A model generated the notes under the pieces. It did no database searches, had not been told where the DNA came from, and worked only from the letters and a program-made list of their open reading frames with translations. Position numbers and translations under genes: made by a program. From the NCBI GenBank assembly GCA_022866645.1, contig JALHUQ010000343.1, positions 1 through 18,187 of the forward strand: a stretch of 18,187 bases of DNA, given 5' to 3'. Numbering within the stretch: the stretch's first letter is position 1; each line of letters begins with the position of its first letter. The DNA is from Woeseiaceae bacterium. GTDB taxonomy: Bacteria; Pseudomonadota; Gammaproteobacteria; Steroidobacterales; Woeseiaceae. Positions 1 to 7,701 of this stretch are shown here, one piece after another.

Positions 1-715
1 CGCGAGCGGCCTCAACGTCGTCCTGGTACATAGTCCAAAACTGCTCGATCATGCGCGTGCGGGATTCCCGGTCTTCGGGCGACATGTCCATTCGCGTATA
101 CGGTTCGACGAAAGACTTGTGCGTGCCAACGCGAAATACATTCCAGTCCACGCGCAATTTATCGATGGCCTCTTTGTAATAGCTCCGGAATCCGCCGTAG
201 CCTTCGAAAAAAACCATACCTTCAGGGGGCATGTAAAGTTCGTCAGCGTGAGCAGCCAAGTGGTAGCCGGATTGACTAAAGTAGTCAGCGCTGGCAACCA
301 CCGGTTTGCCAGACTCCTTGAAGTCCTCAATCGCGGCACCGATGCGGCGCAACTTACTCAGACCACCACCGCCCAGCAAACTCAGCTCGAGATGTACTGC
401 AGTAATTCGATCATCGGTTTTCGCGAATGAAAGTGCGTCAATTACGTCCTGGACCAGCGTTTGCGGGGCAGCATCGCCCAGTAATTCAGCCAAAGCTCTG
501 TCGTAGGGATCGCCATCCAATTGGTCAACTAAGGGGCCTGCTGGTTGGATAATCAGCGCAGCTTTCTGCGCTATTAAGGTTGGACCGCCCGACAAAGCCC
601 CAAAGAAAACCAGAAACAGCGCCACGAGTAATAGCAGATGCAGAATCTTGCGGACTCCATCTACTCCTCGCCAGATACTGGATATCAATCTGAACAAGAA
701 ATTTCTGTCACTCAT
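1..715 (-). CDS. sppA: Signal peptide peptidase SppA, N-terminal part (gene runs off the left edge)
   Basis: Membrane-anchored serine protease of peptidase family S49 that degrades cleaved signal peptides in the cell envelope. About 238 residues are visible. A short basic N-terminus is followed by one membrane segment at about residues 24-41 and then the first half of the S49 fold. The stretch ending RVGTHKSFVEPY matches the E. coli SppA segment with the catalytic lysine, so Lys200 is the likely general base. The catalytic Ser lies in the C-terminal half, outside the window. The reading frame is open throughout. The ATG overlaps the stop of the upstream dehydrogenase gene by four bases (ATGA), so the two are probably translationally coupled and sppA is the last visible gene of the TRAP operon. 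Family assignment is firm. That SppA serves the transporter is not implied by its position alone. Confidence 0.93.
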   Translation of the reverse strand, partial: MSDRNFLFRLISSIWRGVDGVRKILHLLLLVALFLVFFGALSGGPTLIAQKAALIIQPAGPLVDQLDGDPYDRALAELLGDAAPQTLVQDVIDALSFAKTDDRITAVHLELSLLGGGGLSKLRRIGAAIEDFKESGKPVVASADYFSQSGYHLAAHADELYMPPEGMVFFEGYGGFRSYYKEAIDKLRVDWNVFRVGTHKSFVEPYTRMDMSPEDRESRTRMIEQFWTMYQDDVEAAR

Positions 716-1812
716 AGTTTTTCCTGGCTCTCGCTGTCAGTGTAGCTAATTCGGTAAATCTTTCCGGCCTGATCGTCGCTGACCAGCAGGGATCCGTCGG
801 CCAGCACCAAAATGTCCACGGGGCGTCCCGACACCGACTCCTTCTGTAGCCATCCGGTTGCGAAAGGCTCGTAGGCAACCGGCACGCCGTTTTCGAGTCG
901 TATCAATGCAACTCGATAGCCTGTTTTCTTTGACCGATTCCATGAGCCGTGTTCCGCAATGAATATCTGATTCCGATATTCGGCGGGAAACATATCGCCT
1001 GTATAGAACTTTACGCCCAACGGCGCCACGTGTGCGCCGAGTTTTTGTGCCGGTGCCCGGTAATCCGTACACTTCTTGCCCGTGCCAAATTTAGGGTCCG
1101 GCAGGTCACCGGCGTGACAATAGGGATAGCCGAAATGCTGTCCCATCGACGTCACATGGTTCAGCTCGTCAGCCGGCAAATCGTCTCCCAGCATGTCGCG
1201 ACCGTTGTCAGTGAACCACAATTCACCGTTGACCGGGTGCCAGGTAAAACCCACTGAATTGCGAATTCCCTCCGCGACAGTCTCGCGCCCGCTGCCATCA
1301 GGGTTCATGCGAACGATGAGTCCGAATCCGTCCTCGTCGCAGATATTGCAGGGTGCACCGATGCTGATATAGAGTTTTCCGTCAGGTCCGAATCCGATGT
1401 ACCTCCATCCATGGTGTCGCTTCGATGGCAGTTCTATGTCGAGTATGTGTCCGTCCGGGACTGCAGACAGGTTCGACTCGATATCGTCGTAGCGTGTGAC
1501 TTTGTCGAGCTCAGCGACGTACAAATCACCATCGTGCACCGCTATCCCGTTTGGCGTGTCCAGGCCATCGACCAACTCTATCGTTCGAGTTCCCGCACCA
1601 TCCGGAACGACGGCATAGACCGCAGTACCACTGCGAGTTGACACGAAAACCGTACCATTTTCACCGAGCGCCAACGACCTCGCACCGGGTACATCCGCAA
1701 ATTCTTCAATCAAAAAGCCCGCTGGCAAATCGATGTCTTCGAGCGCCAATGCAGTCGTCGACAAGAAACCGGTGGCCGCGACAGCGACGAATCGACATAC
1801 GGTGGATTTCAT
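712..1812 (-). CDS. Secreted PQQ-dependent sugar dehydrogenase (sorbosone/glucose dehydrogenase family)
   Basis: Predicted periplasmic quinoprotein of the soluble glucose/sorbosone dehydrogenase family, a six-bladed beta-propeller that oxidises sugars or related alcohols and aldehydes with PQQ. The first 23 residues form a signal peptide ending in ALA, before LEDI. The motif KRHHGWR followed by FGPDGKLYISIG (about residues 131-152) matches the family segment carrying the catalytic His, probably His133. NGRDMLGDD (from about 203) supplies the conserved Arg, and AEHGSWNRS is the late family motif. Length (366 residues) is normal. The ATG at 1812 was chosen; a TTG at 1821 would add three residues. 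The gene starts just after the DctM stop and ends overlapping sppA, so it belongs to the TRAP operon. It may oxidise the substrate that the transporter imports, or a precursor; this is inference. Substrate unknown. Confidence 0.85.
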   Translation of the reverse strand: MKSTVCRFVAVAATGFLSTTALALEDIDLPAGFLIEEFADVPGARSLALGENGTVFVSTRSGTAVYAVVPDGAGTRTIELVDGLDTPNGIAVHDGDLYVAELDKVTRYDDIESNLSAVPDGHILDIELPSKRHHGWRYIGFGPDGKLYISIGAPCNICDEDGFGLIVRMNPDGSGRETVAEGIRNSVGFTWHPVNGELWFTDNGRDMLGDDLPADELNHVTSMGQHFGYPYCHAGDLPDPKFGTGKKCTDYRAPAQKLGAHVAPLGVKFYTGDMFPAEYRNQIFIAEHGSWNRSKKTGYRVALIRLENGVPVAYEPFATGWLQKESVSGRPVDILVLADGSLLVSDDQAGKIYRISYTDSESQEKL

Positions 1813-1824
1813 CGTCTTCAAAGG

Positions 1825-3084
1825 TCAGTCGGATAAGAAGAAAAGTGACAGTATCGGCAGGAACGTGATCAACACAACGGACATCAACAGAATAATCAAA
1901 AATGGAAAGGTTGCAGAATAGACGTGCATGATAGGCTTTTCGAAACGGTAACTGGCAATAAATAGATTCAAGCCTACTGGCGGAGTTAGATACCCGAGCT
2001 GCATCGCAGCCAGGAATACGATGCCCAGGTGCACCTCGTTTACGCCGTATCCTGCAGCGATCGGCAAAATAAGCGGTACCACCAATACAATTGCCGAAAA
2101 AATGTCGAGTATCGCGCCGAGAATCAGGAGAAAGATCAGCAGCAGTATCAAAAACGTTGTCTGGCTACTGACCAGATCAGCCACTATCTCGAACAGACGC
2201 TGTGGAATGTCCGCGTCGATCATGTAACTGGTTGAGGCAACAGACACTCCGAGAATAATCACTATCCCGCCGACCAAAACCCTCGACGAACGCATGATTC
2301 CAGGAAGCTCTCGCAAGGGGATTTCCCGCAAAATAAAGACTTCAACTATCACGACATAGAGGGCCGTGACCGCCGCGGCCTCCGATACGGCAAAAAATCC
2401 GGAGTAAATTCCGCCAAGAACGACTATCGGCAATGGCAACTCCCAAATCGACTCGCGCAGAGCCGCAGCAACCTCTTTGAGCGAGAATGAGTTCAGAGGT
2501 TTTCGAATATGGCGGTTGACCCAAAGGCTGTAGCCCGACAGCATAATCAGCATCAACAGGCCCGGCAGAATTCCAGCCAGAAACAAGTTGTCGATAGAAA
2601 CTTCGGCAACGACGCCGTAGAGAATAAGCGGCAACGACGGCGCAAACAACAGCCCCAGACTGCCAGCAGAAGTCACCAGTCCAAGATTGAATTTGTCACC
2701 GTATCCATCTTGCTTCAAAGCTGGATACAAAATCGCTCCCAGCGCGATGATGGTTACACCCGACGCGCCTGTAAACGCGGGAAAAAATGCGCATGCTGCA
2801 AGACACACGAGCGCCAAACCACCTGGCATCCAGCCGAGCATCGCGCCCGTCATACGAACAAGGCGTTTTGGTGCGTTGCTTTCACTCAATAGATAGCCGG
2901 CGAAAGTGAACAGCGGAATTGCGGCCAGAAACGGCATACTGGCGATGCTCTGAATCTCTATTGCCATGATCATCAGATCGGAATCCTGACCGTAGAAACC
3001 GATTATCGCGCTAGCCGCGATGACAGCAAATAGTGGCGCACCGAGGACAGCCAGGAGAGCGAGAATGATGCTAAGAGGAATCAT
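1825..3084 (-). CDS. dctM: TRAP transporter large permease, DctM family
   Basis: Large integral-membrane subunit of a tripartite ATP-independent periplasmic (TRAP) transporter, which drives solute uptake with an ion gradient. The 419-residue product is hydrophobic throughout with about 11-12 predicted membrane segments, the usual size for DctM. Recognisable family stretches are PLFTFAGYLLSES, the glycine-rich FPAFTGASGVTIIALG, and near the C-terminus LGYLTPPVGLNLF. Its ATG overlaps the dctQ stop by four bases (ATGA), typical of coupled permease subunits. Downstream, the stop is followed after 12 bases by the dehydrogenase ATG. No break or missing segment is seen. The family call is firm; the solute cannot be read from the permease. 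Confidence 0.95.
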   Translation of the reverse strand: MIPLSIILALLAVLGAPLFAVIAASAIIGFYGQDSDLMIMAIEIQSIASMPFLAAIPLFTFAGYLLSESNAPKRLVRMTGAMLGWMPGGLALVCLAACAFFPAFTGASGVTIIALGAILYPALKQDGYGDKFNLGLVTSAGSLGLLFAPSLPLILYGVVAEVSIDNLFLAGILPGLLMLIMLSGYSLWVNRHIRKPLNSFSLKEVAAALRESIWELPLPIVVLGGIYSGFFAVSEAAAVTALYVVIVEVFILREIPLRELPGIMRSSRVLVGGIVIILGVSVASTSYMIDADIPQRLFEIVADLVSSQTTFLILLLIFLLILGAILDIFSAIVLVVPLILPIAAGYGVNEVHLGIVFLAAMQLGYLTPPVGLNLFIASYRFEKPIMHVYSATFPFLIILLMSVVLITFLPILSLFFLSD

Positions 3085-3596
3085 TTATCAACCACGAAAT
3101 CGTCGCCAGACAGAATGCTGCCAGCTTGCCGCAACGCGGAGACGACAAATCGATACGATATCAGTGCAAATGCCACCGGCATGATCACGTGCGCCATCCA
3201 CGCCGGCGTGTCTACCAGCACAGTATCTTTGTATTCGATTTCAACTTGCAGGTATCGCCAGGCCTGAACCGCAATGACCCCACAGACAAGGGCGGCGAAA
3301 ACATCGACCAGGACGCGAAGCACGTTTACTGCCGAATCGGATAACACGTGAGAAAGTGCATCAATTCTAATGTGCCGGTTCTCGCGGCAGGCGGCGATGG
3401 AGCCAACCAGCGCAAGCCATAACACCATCAGTCGAATCAGTTCATCTGCCCAGCCAAACCCGGTACCGAATGCCTCGCGCATCACAATTTGACTGACCGC
3501 AACGAGCATCATTGCCGTCAGCATCGAGACGAGCACTATTGTTTCGAGGGCAGTGCCGGCCTTGTCGAGCCGATAAAGTATCCGCTTTATTTTCAC
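3081..3596 (-). CDS. dctQ: TRAP transporter small permease, DctQ family
   Basis: Small membrane subunit that pairs with DctM in the inner membrane. The 171-residue product has four hydrophobic segments (roughly residues 15-37, 50-66, 89-106 and 130-150). GWADELIRLMVLWLALVGS followed by the CRENRHIRIDAL segment is characteristic of DctQ proteins. The start is a GTG, eight bases after the dctP stop; no in-frame ATG occurs before the first membrane segment, so GTG is the only sensible choice. The gene ends by overlapping dctM (ATGA). Gene order binding protein, small permease, large permease is the common TRAP layout. Confidence 0.93.
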   Translation of the reverse strand: MKIKRILYRLDKAGTALETIVLVSMLTAMMLVAVSQIVMREAFGTGFGWADELIRLMVLWLALVGSIAACRENRHIRIDALSHVLSDSAVNVLRVLVDVFAALVCGVIAVQAWRYLQVEIEYKDTVLVDTPAWMAHVIMPVAFALISYRFVVSALRQAGSILSGDDFVVDK

Positions 3597-3604
3597 TATA
3601 AAGC

Positions 3605-4609
3605 TTACTCGCCGGCAGCGCCATGCGCGCTGCGATACTCGTCTATGTAGCCCAGCATTTCCTGGTACAACTCAAGCGTAAACGCGCCGCTTGCCCCCTG
3701 CTCCAGATTTGAAGCCAGCAATAGATTGCGAACTTTGATGAACTCTTCGTCATCAAATTTGATGGGCTGAATTCCACTCTTCAATAGAGCGTCATAAGCG
3801 CCCTGGTTATCAACCAGGTTCGTTTTATCAAAATTCTGATAGGTCTTTGTCATTACTTCGCGAACAATCGCTTGATCCGCTTGACTAATCGTATCGAAGG
3901 CTTTCTTGTCGATCGCCATAAAACCGAACGTATACACCAATGGCACTTGTGTTACGTACTTTACCTTGGTGTGCCATTGCAGCACCAAAGCCACGATCGG
4001 TGGGATAGCAACGATATCAATGAGACCCGTCTGCAGGCCCGTCAAAACGTCCGTCAGAGGCAAGGTCACAGGATTCAATGAAAGCGCTTCCATCGCGGCA
4101 TAACTTATCGAGTCGCCTTCCGGAACCCAGACGCGTTTTCCTTTGAGGTCTGCCAGCGATTTCACAGGGGTAGCGGACATGATGTTGGCGAAACCGGATG
4201 TAGCGAATCCAAAATTGACGAATCCTGCTTCCTCAAGCCCTTTTTGCAGCCGCGCATCCATTCGACCGCGTACAAACGCCGCTTCGTCTATCGAATCGAA
4301 CACCAACGGCATGCCGTAAAGATTCAGGTCAGAATACTGTGACGACAACGCGGACGGTGTAAACGCACCACCTTGCAGCTGCCGTATTCGTATTTGCCCC
4401 AGCACTTTCGCATCATCGCCTTTGACACCGCCGCCGTAATACTTGATCAGAACGCGACCGTCAGTCCGCTCCTTAATCTGCATGGCGCTTTCACGCATAT
4501 CCTTCATCCACTGCGATCCGTCCGGAGTCACGGTGGCGATTTTCAGAGTGGCCGCAAAAGCAGGCGCACTGAGCAGCAGCACAGCAATCGACAATAGAAA
4601 TTTTTTCAT
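3605..4609 (-). CDS. dctP: TRAP transporter periplasmic substrate-binding protein, DctP family (TatP-like)
   Basis: Captures the solute in the periplasm and hands it to DctQM. A signal peptide of 19 residues ends in AFA before ATLKIA; the mature part (334 residues in total) keeps the DctP pattern, including the SLADLKGK segment (151-158) and GLQTGLID (191-198). In canonical DctP proteins the segment after 'dLKG' reads roughly KiRvP, with an Arg that salt-bridges the ligand carboxylate. Here it reads RVWVP, which places Trp161 at that position. This fits the binding proteins that work with TatT lipoproteins, for which hydrophobic ligands have been proposed. Start: the ATG at 4609 has GGGATGA about seven bases upstream. 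The gene follows the TatT-like gene after 47 bases. The family is firm; the ligand is unknown. Confidence 0.92.
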   Translation of the reverse strand: MKKFLLSIAVLLLSAPAFAATLKIATVTPDGSQWMKDMRESAMQIKERTDGRVLIKYYGGGVKGDDAKVLGQIRIRQLQGGAFTPSALSSQYSDLNLYGMPLVFDSIDEAAFVRGRMDARLQKGLEEAGFVNFGFATSGFANIMSATPVKSLADLKGKRVWVPEGDSISYAAMEALSLNPVTLPLTDVLTGLQTGLIDIVAIPPIVALVLQWHTKVKYVTQVPLVYTFGFMAIDKKAFDTISQADQAIVREVMTKTYQNFDKTNLVDNQGAYDALLKSGIQPIKFDDEEFIKVRNLLLASNLEQGASGAFTLELYQEMLGYIDEYRSAHGAAGE

Positions 4610-4656
4610 TGCATATTCATCCCGTGGTTCGGACGTCCAGTTGCCCGAATCGTTCG

Positions 4657-5505
4657 TCAGAAATAGTCATCCGCTTCCGCCAGCAATGTGGCCGCCGCCT
4701 GCTGGGCCATGACGTTGGTCAAAACATAGCCGTCCTGATTGGGGTCCGCTTCAAGTACTTCGTTCAAAAGCCGGTCATGCAGTTCCCGTTCGTAGAGCAA
4801 TTTGGCATAGCCTCGAGCATATTCAACCTTGGCGCTCAAATCTTTGCCGTCAGACTCCGCTATCGCTTTCTCAAAGTACTCTCGCGCACGTTCCGGTTCA
4901 CCGCCTAGCGCGGGCGGTCGCAGGGTCAGCATTATCCCCATGTAGGTATACACGCTGCTGTTAACTTCGTCGCCGCTTATGTCCAAATAGTGGTCAAACA
5001 GTGCTTCGATCTGCGGCAACTCAGCGAGCGAATTCCAATCCGAACTGTGTGCGCGCAGGAATGCCAGAGACGCGAACCCATAGGTAAATAGCATGTCGGC
5101 CTGCTTCGTCCCAATGCCGTCCAACGTCGCAACGAACTCATCATACGTTGCGCCTGGCCAGGCGCATGCAGGTTGGTAGGTTTCACACATTGCGTGCTGC
5201 GCATAACGGCGGGCCCGCGAGGTCAATTTCGATCCGCGGACCTCATCTGTAACGAATACCGCGCCGTAGGTCGCGTATAAAGTCGCTCCAGCCGCAAGCA
5301 GTTGTGGGCTATCGGGGCTACCCTCAATGAGACTGTCCATGGTCAGCAATAAGGTTGGCACTCCGTCGCGAACCAAATCGGGATCATCCTGGTTCAAAAC
5401 AGCTTTGGATAGATTGTCAGAAAAACTCGACGCGGCATTAGACACGATAATGGCGCAACCACTGGATAGCAGGGAAAGTGCGGCGATCAGGATTGCTTTA
5501 TTCAT
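4657..5505 (-). CDS. TatT-like lipoprotein, T-component of a TPR-protein-associated TRAP transporter
   Basis: Predicted 282-residue lipoprotein. The N-terminus has a short hydrophobic helix and the lipobox LSSGC with Cys17 as the lipidated residue. The rest is almost wholly helical and resembles the TRAP T-component (TatT, first described as Treponema pallidum Tp0956), a TPR-type protein that assembles with the DctP-like partner. Suggestive elements are YATYGAVF, a surface Cys pair (about 112 and 118), TYGFASLAFLRAHS, VYTYMGIMLTLRPPALGGEPERAREYFEKA and the closing VLEADP segment. It is the first gene of the transporter operon and matches the order TatT-TatP-permease. An ATG start with GAGGGG about 13 bases upstream is a loose ribosome-binding site. 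The family is recognised from pattern and context, not from an alignment. Confidence 0.82.
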   Translation of the reverse strand: MNKAILIAALSLLSSGCAIIVSNAASSFSDNLSKAVLNQDDPDLVRDGVPTLLLTMDSLIEGSPDSPQLLAAGATLYATYGAVFVTDEVRGSKLTSRARRYAQHAMCETYQPACAWPGATYDEFVATLDGIGTKQADMLFTYGFASLAFLRAHSSDWNSLAELPQIEALFDHYLDISGDEVNSSVYTYMGIMLTLRPPALGGEPERAREYFEKAIAESDGKDLSAKVEYARGYAKLLYERELHDRLLNEVLEADPNQDGYVLTNVMAQQAAATLLAEADDYF

Positions 5506-5582
5506 ATCACGAAGGACCCCTCACTGAGCGTTTGGTTCAAGCTAATACCCTGACTTGGGCGCTCGACGCTGGAATGGACCGC

Positions 5583-5588
5583 ATTATA
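5583..5588 (-). promoter_or_regulatory. Candidate sigma-70 -10 element for the TRAP operon
   Basis: A perfect TATAAT reads on the minus strand directly after the T-run of the rplS terminator and about 78 bases before the ATG of the TatT-like gene. The matching -35 position (CGAGTG at 5606-5611 with a 17-base spacer) is poor and falls in the loop of the terminator hairpin, so an activator may be needed or the hexamer may be fortuitous. Confidence 0.35.
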
Positions 5589-5591
5589 ACG

Positions 5592-5632
5592 AAAAACGCC
5601 CTGGCCACTCGCGTAGCCAGGGCGATGTTTTT
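5592..5632 (-). terminator. Rho-independent terminator after rplS (possibly bidirectional)
   Basis: Perfect 9-bp stem CGCCCTGGC (5597-5605) with GCCAGGGCG (5616-5624) around a 10-base loop. On the minus strand it is followed by TTTTT (5596-5592). It begins about 20 bases after the rplS stop and ends the ffh-rpsP-rimM-trmD-rplS transcript, separating it from the TRAP operon. A TTTTT run also follows on the plus strand at 5628-5632. Confidence 0.9.
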
Positions 5633-5642
5633 CTGATGAAAA

Positions 5643-5987
5643 TCAAATCTTTTCTTTGATTCTCGCTGCCTTGCCGGTAAGGCCACGCAGATAGTAAAGC
5701 TTAGCCCGACGAACATCACCGCGACGCTTCACTTCGATCGAATCGACGACCGGGCTGTACGTCTGGAATACTCGCTCAACGCCTTCACCGTGCGAAATCT
5801 TGCGGACCGTAAAAGCAGAATTGATACCCCGATTGCGCTTGGCTATGACGACGCCTTCAAACGCCTGTAAACGCTCGCGAGTACCTTCCGTTACCTTAAC
5901 CTGCACAACAATAGTGTCGCCTGGGGAAAAGGGAGGAATTACCTTGCCCATTTGCGCCTGATCGATCGCTTCAATAATTTTGCTCAT
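5643..5987 (-). CDS. rplS: 50S ribosomal protein L19
   Basis: Structural protein of the large ribosomal subunit near the 30S-50S interface. The 114-residue product is full length and close to E. coli L19 along its length, with LQAFEGVVIAKRNRG, SAFTVRKIS, GEGVERVFQTYSP and the C-terminal KLYYLRGLTGKAARIKE. Its ATG overlaps the trmD stop by four bases (ATGA), which implies translational coupling to trmD. It is the last gene of the rpsP operon, followed by the terminator. Confidence 0.99.
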   Translation of the reverse strand: MSKIIEAIDQAQMGKVIPPFSPGDTIVVQVKVTEGTRERLQAFEGVVIAKRNRGINSAFTVRKISHGEGVERVFQTYSPVVDSIEVKRRGDVRRAKLYYLRGLTGKAARIKEKI

Positions 5988-6724
5988 AGTCTTTGCTCTT
6001 TCAAAAATTCGTCGAGTAAGGTTTGTTGCTCGTCAGTCAAATCCAGTTTTTTCAGCAAGTCGGGGCGCCTTTGATGACTGCGTCCCAATGCCTGTTTGTC
6101 TCGCCACCTGGCGATTCCAGCATGGTCACCGGACAACAACACGTCCGGAACCCTTCTGCCTGCCACTACTTCAGGTCTCGTGTAGTGCGGATGATCAAGC
6201 AAACCGCCCACAAATGAGTCTTGTACCGCCGACTCTTCGTCACCCAATACACCCGGCAACAATCGAACAACCGCGTCAATTACTGCCATCGCAGCAATCT
6301 CACCGCCCGAAAGCACGAAATCGCCAAGCGAAACTTCTTCGTCGATGCGCGACTCAATAAGACGCTCATCGATTCCTTCGTACCGCCCTGCCAGTAACAC
6401 CATGCCCGGCAGAGCTGAAAACCTTTTCGCCATCGCCTGATCAAATGCCTGACCCTGCGGCGACAAATACACTGTTGGACAACCATCGGGCAATTTGCCC
6501 TTCGCCAACTCCAGCGCGGCCGCGACGGGTTCGAACTTCATCACCATGCCGGGACCGCCGCCGTAGGGCCTGTCATCTACGGTGCGATGCGCGTCGCTCG
6601 CGTGATCACGCGGGTTTTCAAGCTCCAGCGTAATCAGCTCGCGCTGCAGTGCCCTACCGACGACACCATACTGACCAATCGTGCCAACCATTTCCGGAAA
6701 CAAGCTGACGACAGCAAAATGCAT
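5984..6724 (-). CDS. trmD: tRNA (guanine-N1-)-methyltransferase TrmD
   Basis: Methylates N1 of G37 in tRNAs reading codons that need it, using S-adenosylmethionine, and so prevents +1 frameshifting. The 246-residue product carries the SPOUT trefoil-knot motifs LSPQGQ (88-93), LLAGRYEG (110-117) and GDFVLSGGE (134-142), and the catalytic Asp169 in the QDSF...LLDHPHYTRP segment. The start is the ATG before HFAVVSLFPEM, four bases after the rimM stop, with GAAGAG close upstream inside the rimM end; a longer in-frame extension into rimM exists but lacks family support. It ends in a 4-base overlap with rplS. Confidence 0.98.
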   Translation of the reverse strand: MHFAVVSLFPEMVGTIGQYGVVGRALQRELITLELENPRDHASDAHRTVDDRPYGGGPGMVMKFEPVAAALELAKGKLPDGCPTVYLSPQGQAFDQAMAKRFSALPGMVLLAGRYEGIDERLIESRIDEEVSLGDFVLSGGEIAAMAVIDAVVRLLPGVLGDEESAVQDSFVGGLLDHPHYTRPEVVAGRRVPDVLLSGDHAGIARWRDKQALGRSHQRRPDLLKKLDLTDEQQTLLDEFLKEQRL

Positions 6725-6728
6725 CTCT

Positions 6729-7229
6729 TCAGTCCCATTCCCAATCAACGTTGACCCTACCTTCGGAAAAATCAACATTGATCACTATTTCATCTTTGAC
6801 GAACGGAATCAGTCGTTCCCGCTCGCCTTTCACGACCATCACATCATTCGCACCAGTCTCGAGTATTTCATCAATCTTGCCGAGCTCTGTGCCATCGCGA
6901 TGGACGACTGTCAATCCTATTAAGTCCGACCAATAATAATGCCCGTCCTCAGGTTCAGGCAGTTCATCCCTGTACGCCCCAAATTCGGCGCCAATCAGCG
7001 ATGCTGCCTGATCACGGTCATCGACCCCCTTAAGATGTGCGATAACCGACTTTCCGTGCCGCTGCCCTTCGACCACTTCGGCGGATTGCCAAACACCATT
7101 ACGGCCTATCAGCAATCCTTTGTGCTGCAAAAATGCCTCTCGCGGCTCAGTGTATGAAAACACCTTCACCCAACCCCGGACACCGAACAGGGCAGAAATG
7201 CGGCCCAGAACTATCGGCTGCGAGGGCAA
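6729..7229 (-). CDS. rimM: Ribosome maturation factor RimM
   Basis: Assembly factor for the 30S head that binds S19. Two domains are visible: the N-terminal RimM barrel (IVLGRISALFGVRGWVKVFS, about residues 6-85) and a PRC-barrel domain (from about 97, YYWSDLIGLTV, through GKIDEILETGANDVMVVKG and LIPFV). The 166-residue length is normal. The start is a TTG four bases after the rpsP stop. No ATG or GTG is available before the conserved IVLG, so TTG is favoured, probably read by termination-reinitiation. It is followed by trmD after four bases. Confidence 0.96.
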   Translation of the reverse strand: MPSQPIVLGRISALFGVRGWVKVFSYTEPREAFLQHKGLLIGRNGVWQSAEVVEGQRHGKSVIAHLKGVDDRDQAASLIGAEFGAYRDELPEPEDGHYYWSDLIGLTVVHRDGTELGKIDEILETGANDVMVVKGERERLIPFVKDEIVINVDFSEGRVNVDWEWD

Positions 7230-7233
7230 CGGA

Positions 7234-7491
7234 CTAATTGCTGGCGGCAGCCTTGCGGTGCTTCTTTAGAAGTGACGCAACGCGATCAGACGGCTGCGCG
7301 CCCTGGCCAACCCAGTAGTCAATGCGTTCAAGATCAATGCGAAGATTCTCCTCGTGATCTTTTCCGACCGGGTTGAAGAATCCAATGCGTTCAATGTACC
7401 GGCCGTCACGTCGATTACGAGAGTCAGTAACCACCAGGTGATAAAAAGGGAGCTTTTTCGCGCCAGCGCGCGAAAGTCGAATACTAACCAT
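7234..7491 (-). CDS. rpsP: 30S ribosomal protein S16
   Basis: Small-subunit ribosomal protein needed early in 30S assembly. The 85-residue product has VSIRLSRAGAKKLPFYHLVV at the start, then DSRNRRDGRYIERIGFFNP and a basic C-terminus, matching bacterial S16 end to end. The start is the ATG at 7491, preceded by GGAAAT. The frame continues upstream without a stop, but the extension has no family counterpart. First gene of the rpsP-rimM-trmD-rplS group. Confidence 0.98.
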   Translation of the reverse strand: MVSIRLSRAGAKKLPFYHLVVTDSRNRRDGRYIERIGFFNPVGKDHEENLRIDLERIDYWVGQGAQPSDRVASLLKKHRKAAASN

Positions 7492-7534
7492 TACATTTCC
7501 GTATAAATATCGATGAAGGGCAGACATGCCATAG

Positions 7535-7550
7535 CTCGGGCTGTCCCGAG
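7535..7550 (-). promoter_or_regulatory. Hairpin in the rpsP leader
   Basis: CTCGGG-ACAG-CCCGAG on the minus strand forms a perfect 6-bp GC-rich stem with a 4-base loop. It lies a few bases after the predicted transcription start and about 45 bases before the rpsP ATG. No T-run follows, so it is not a terminator. A role in mRNA stability or ribosomal-protein feedback is possible but unproven. Confidence 0.5.
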
Positions 7551-7560
7551 TAGACGGCGC

Positions 7561-7588
7561 ATTGTACGGGTTTTGAAGCAAATGTGAA
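7561..7588 (-). promoter_or_regulatory. Sigma-70 promoter for the rpsP operon
   Basis: On the minus strand TTCACA (-35, 7588-7583) and TACAAT (-10, 7566-7561) are separated by 16 bases, 5 of 6 matches to consensus each. The site lies between ffh and rpsP, so the ribosomal-protein genes can be expressed apart from ffh. Confidence 0.7.
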
Positions 7589-7701
7589 GCGTTTCGGCGG
7601 CGAAAATTACTAAGTATTTCCGGGTCTTAGCGGGGTCTCGACGGGTGGCCGCCAGTTTACATCCAATTCCGCCGGAAAAACGACGATATTTTGCTGAATT
7701 C

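Noticed and set aside
6725..6778. Longer TrmD N-terminus with 18 more residues
   Set aside because: TrmD proteins begin near the HFAVVSLFPEM segment; the extension lies within rimM and has no family support.
7492..7581. Longer S16 N-terminus of 30 extra residues
   Set aside because: S16 begins at MVSIRLSR; the extension covers the promoter and leader hairpin.
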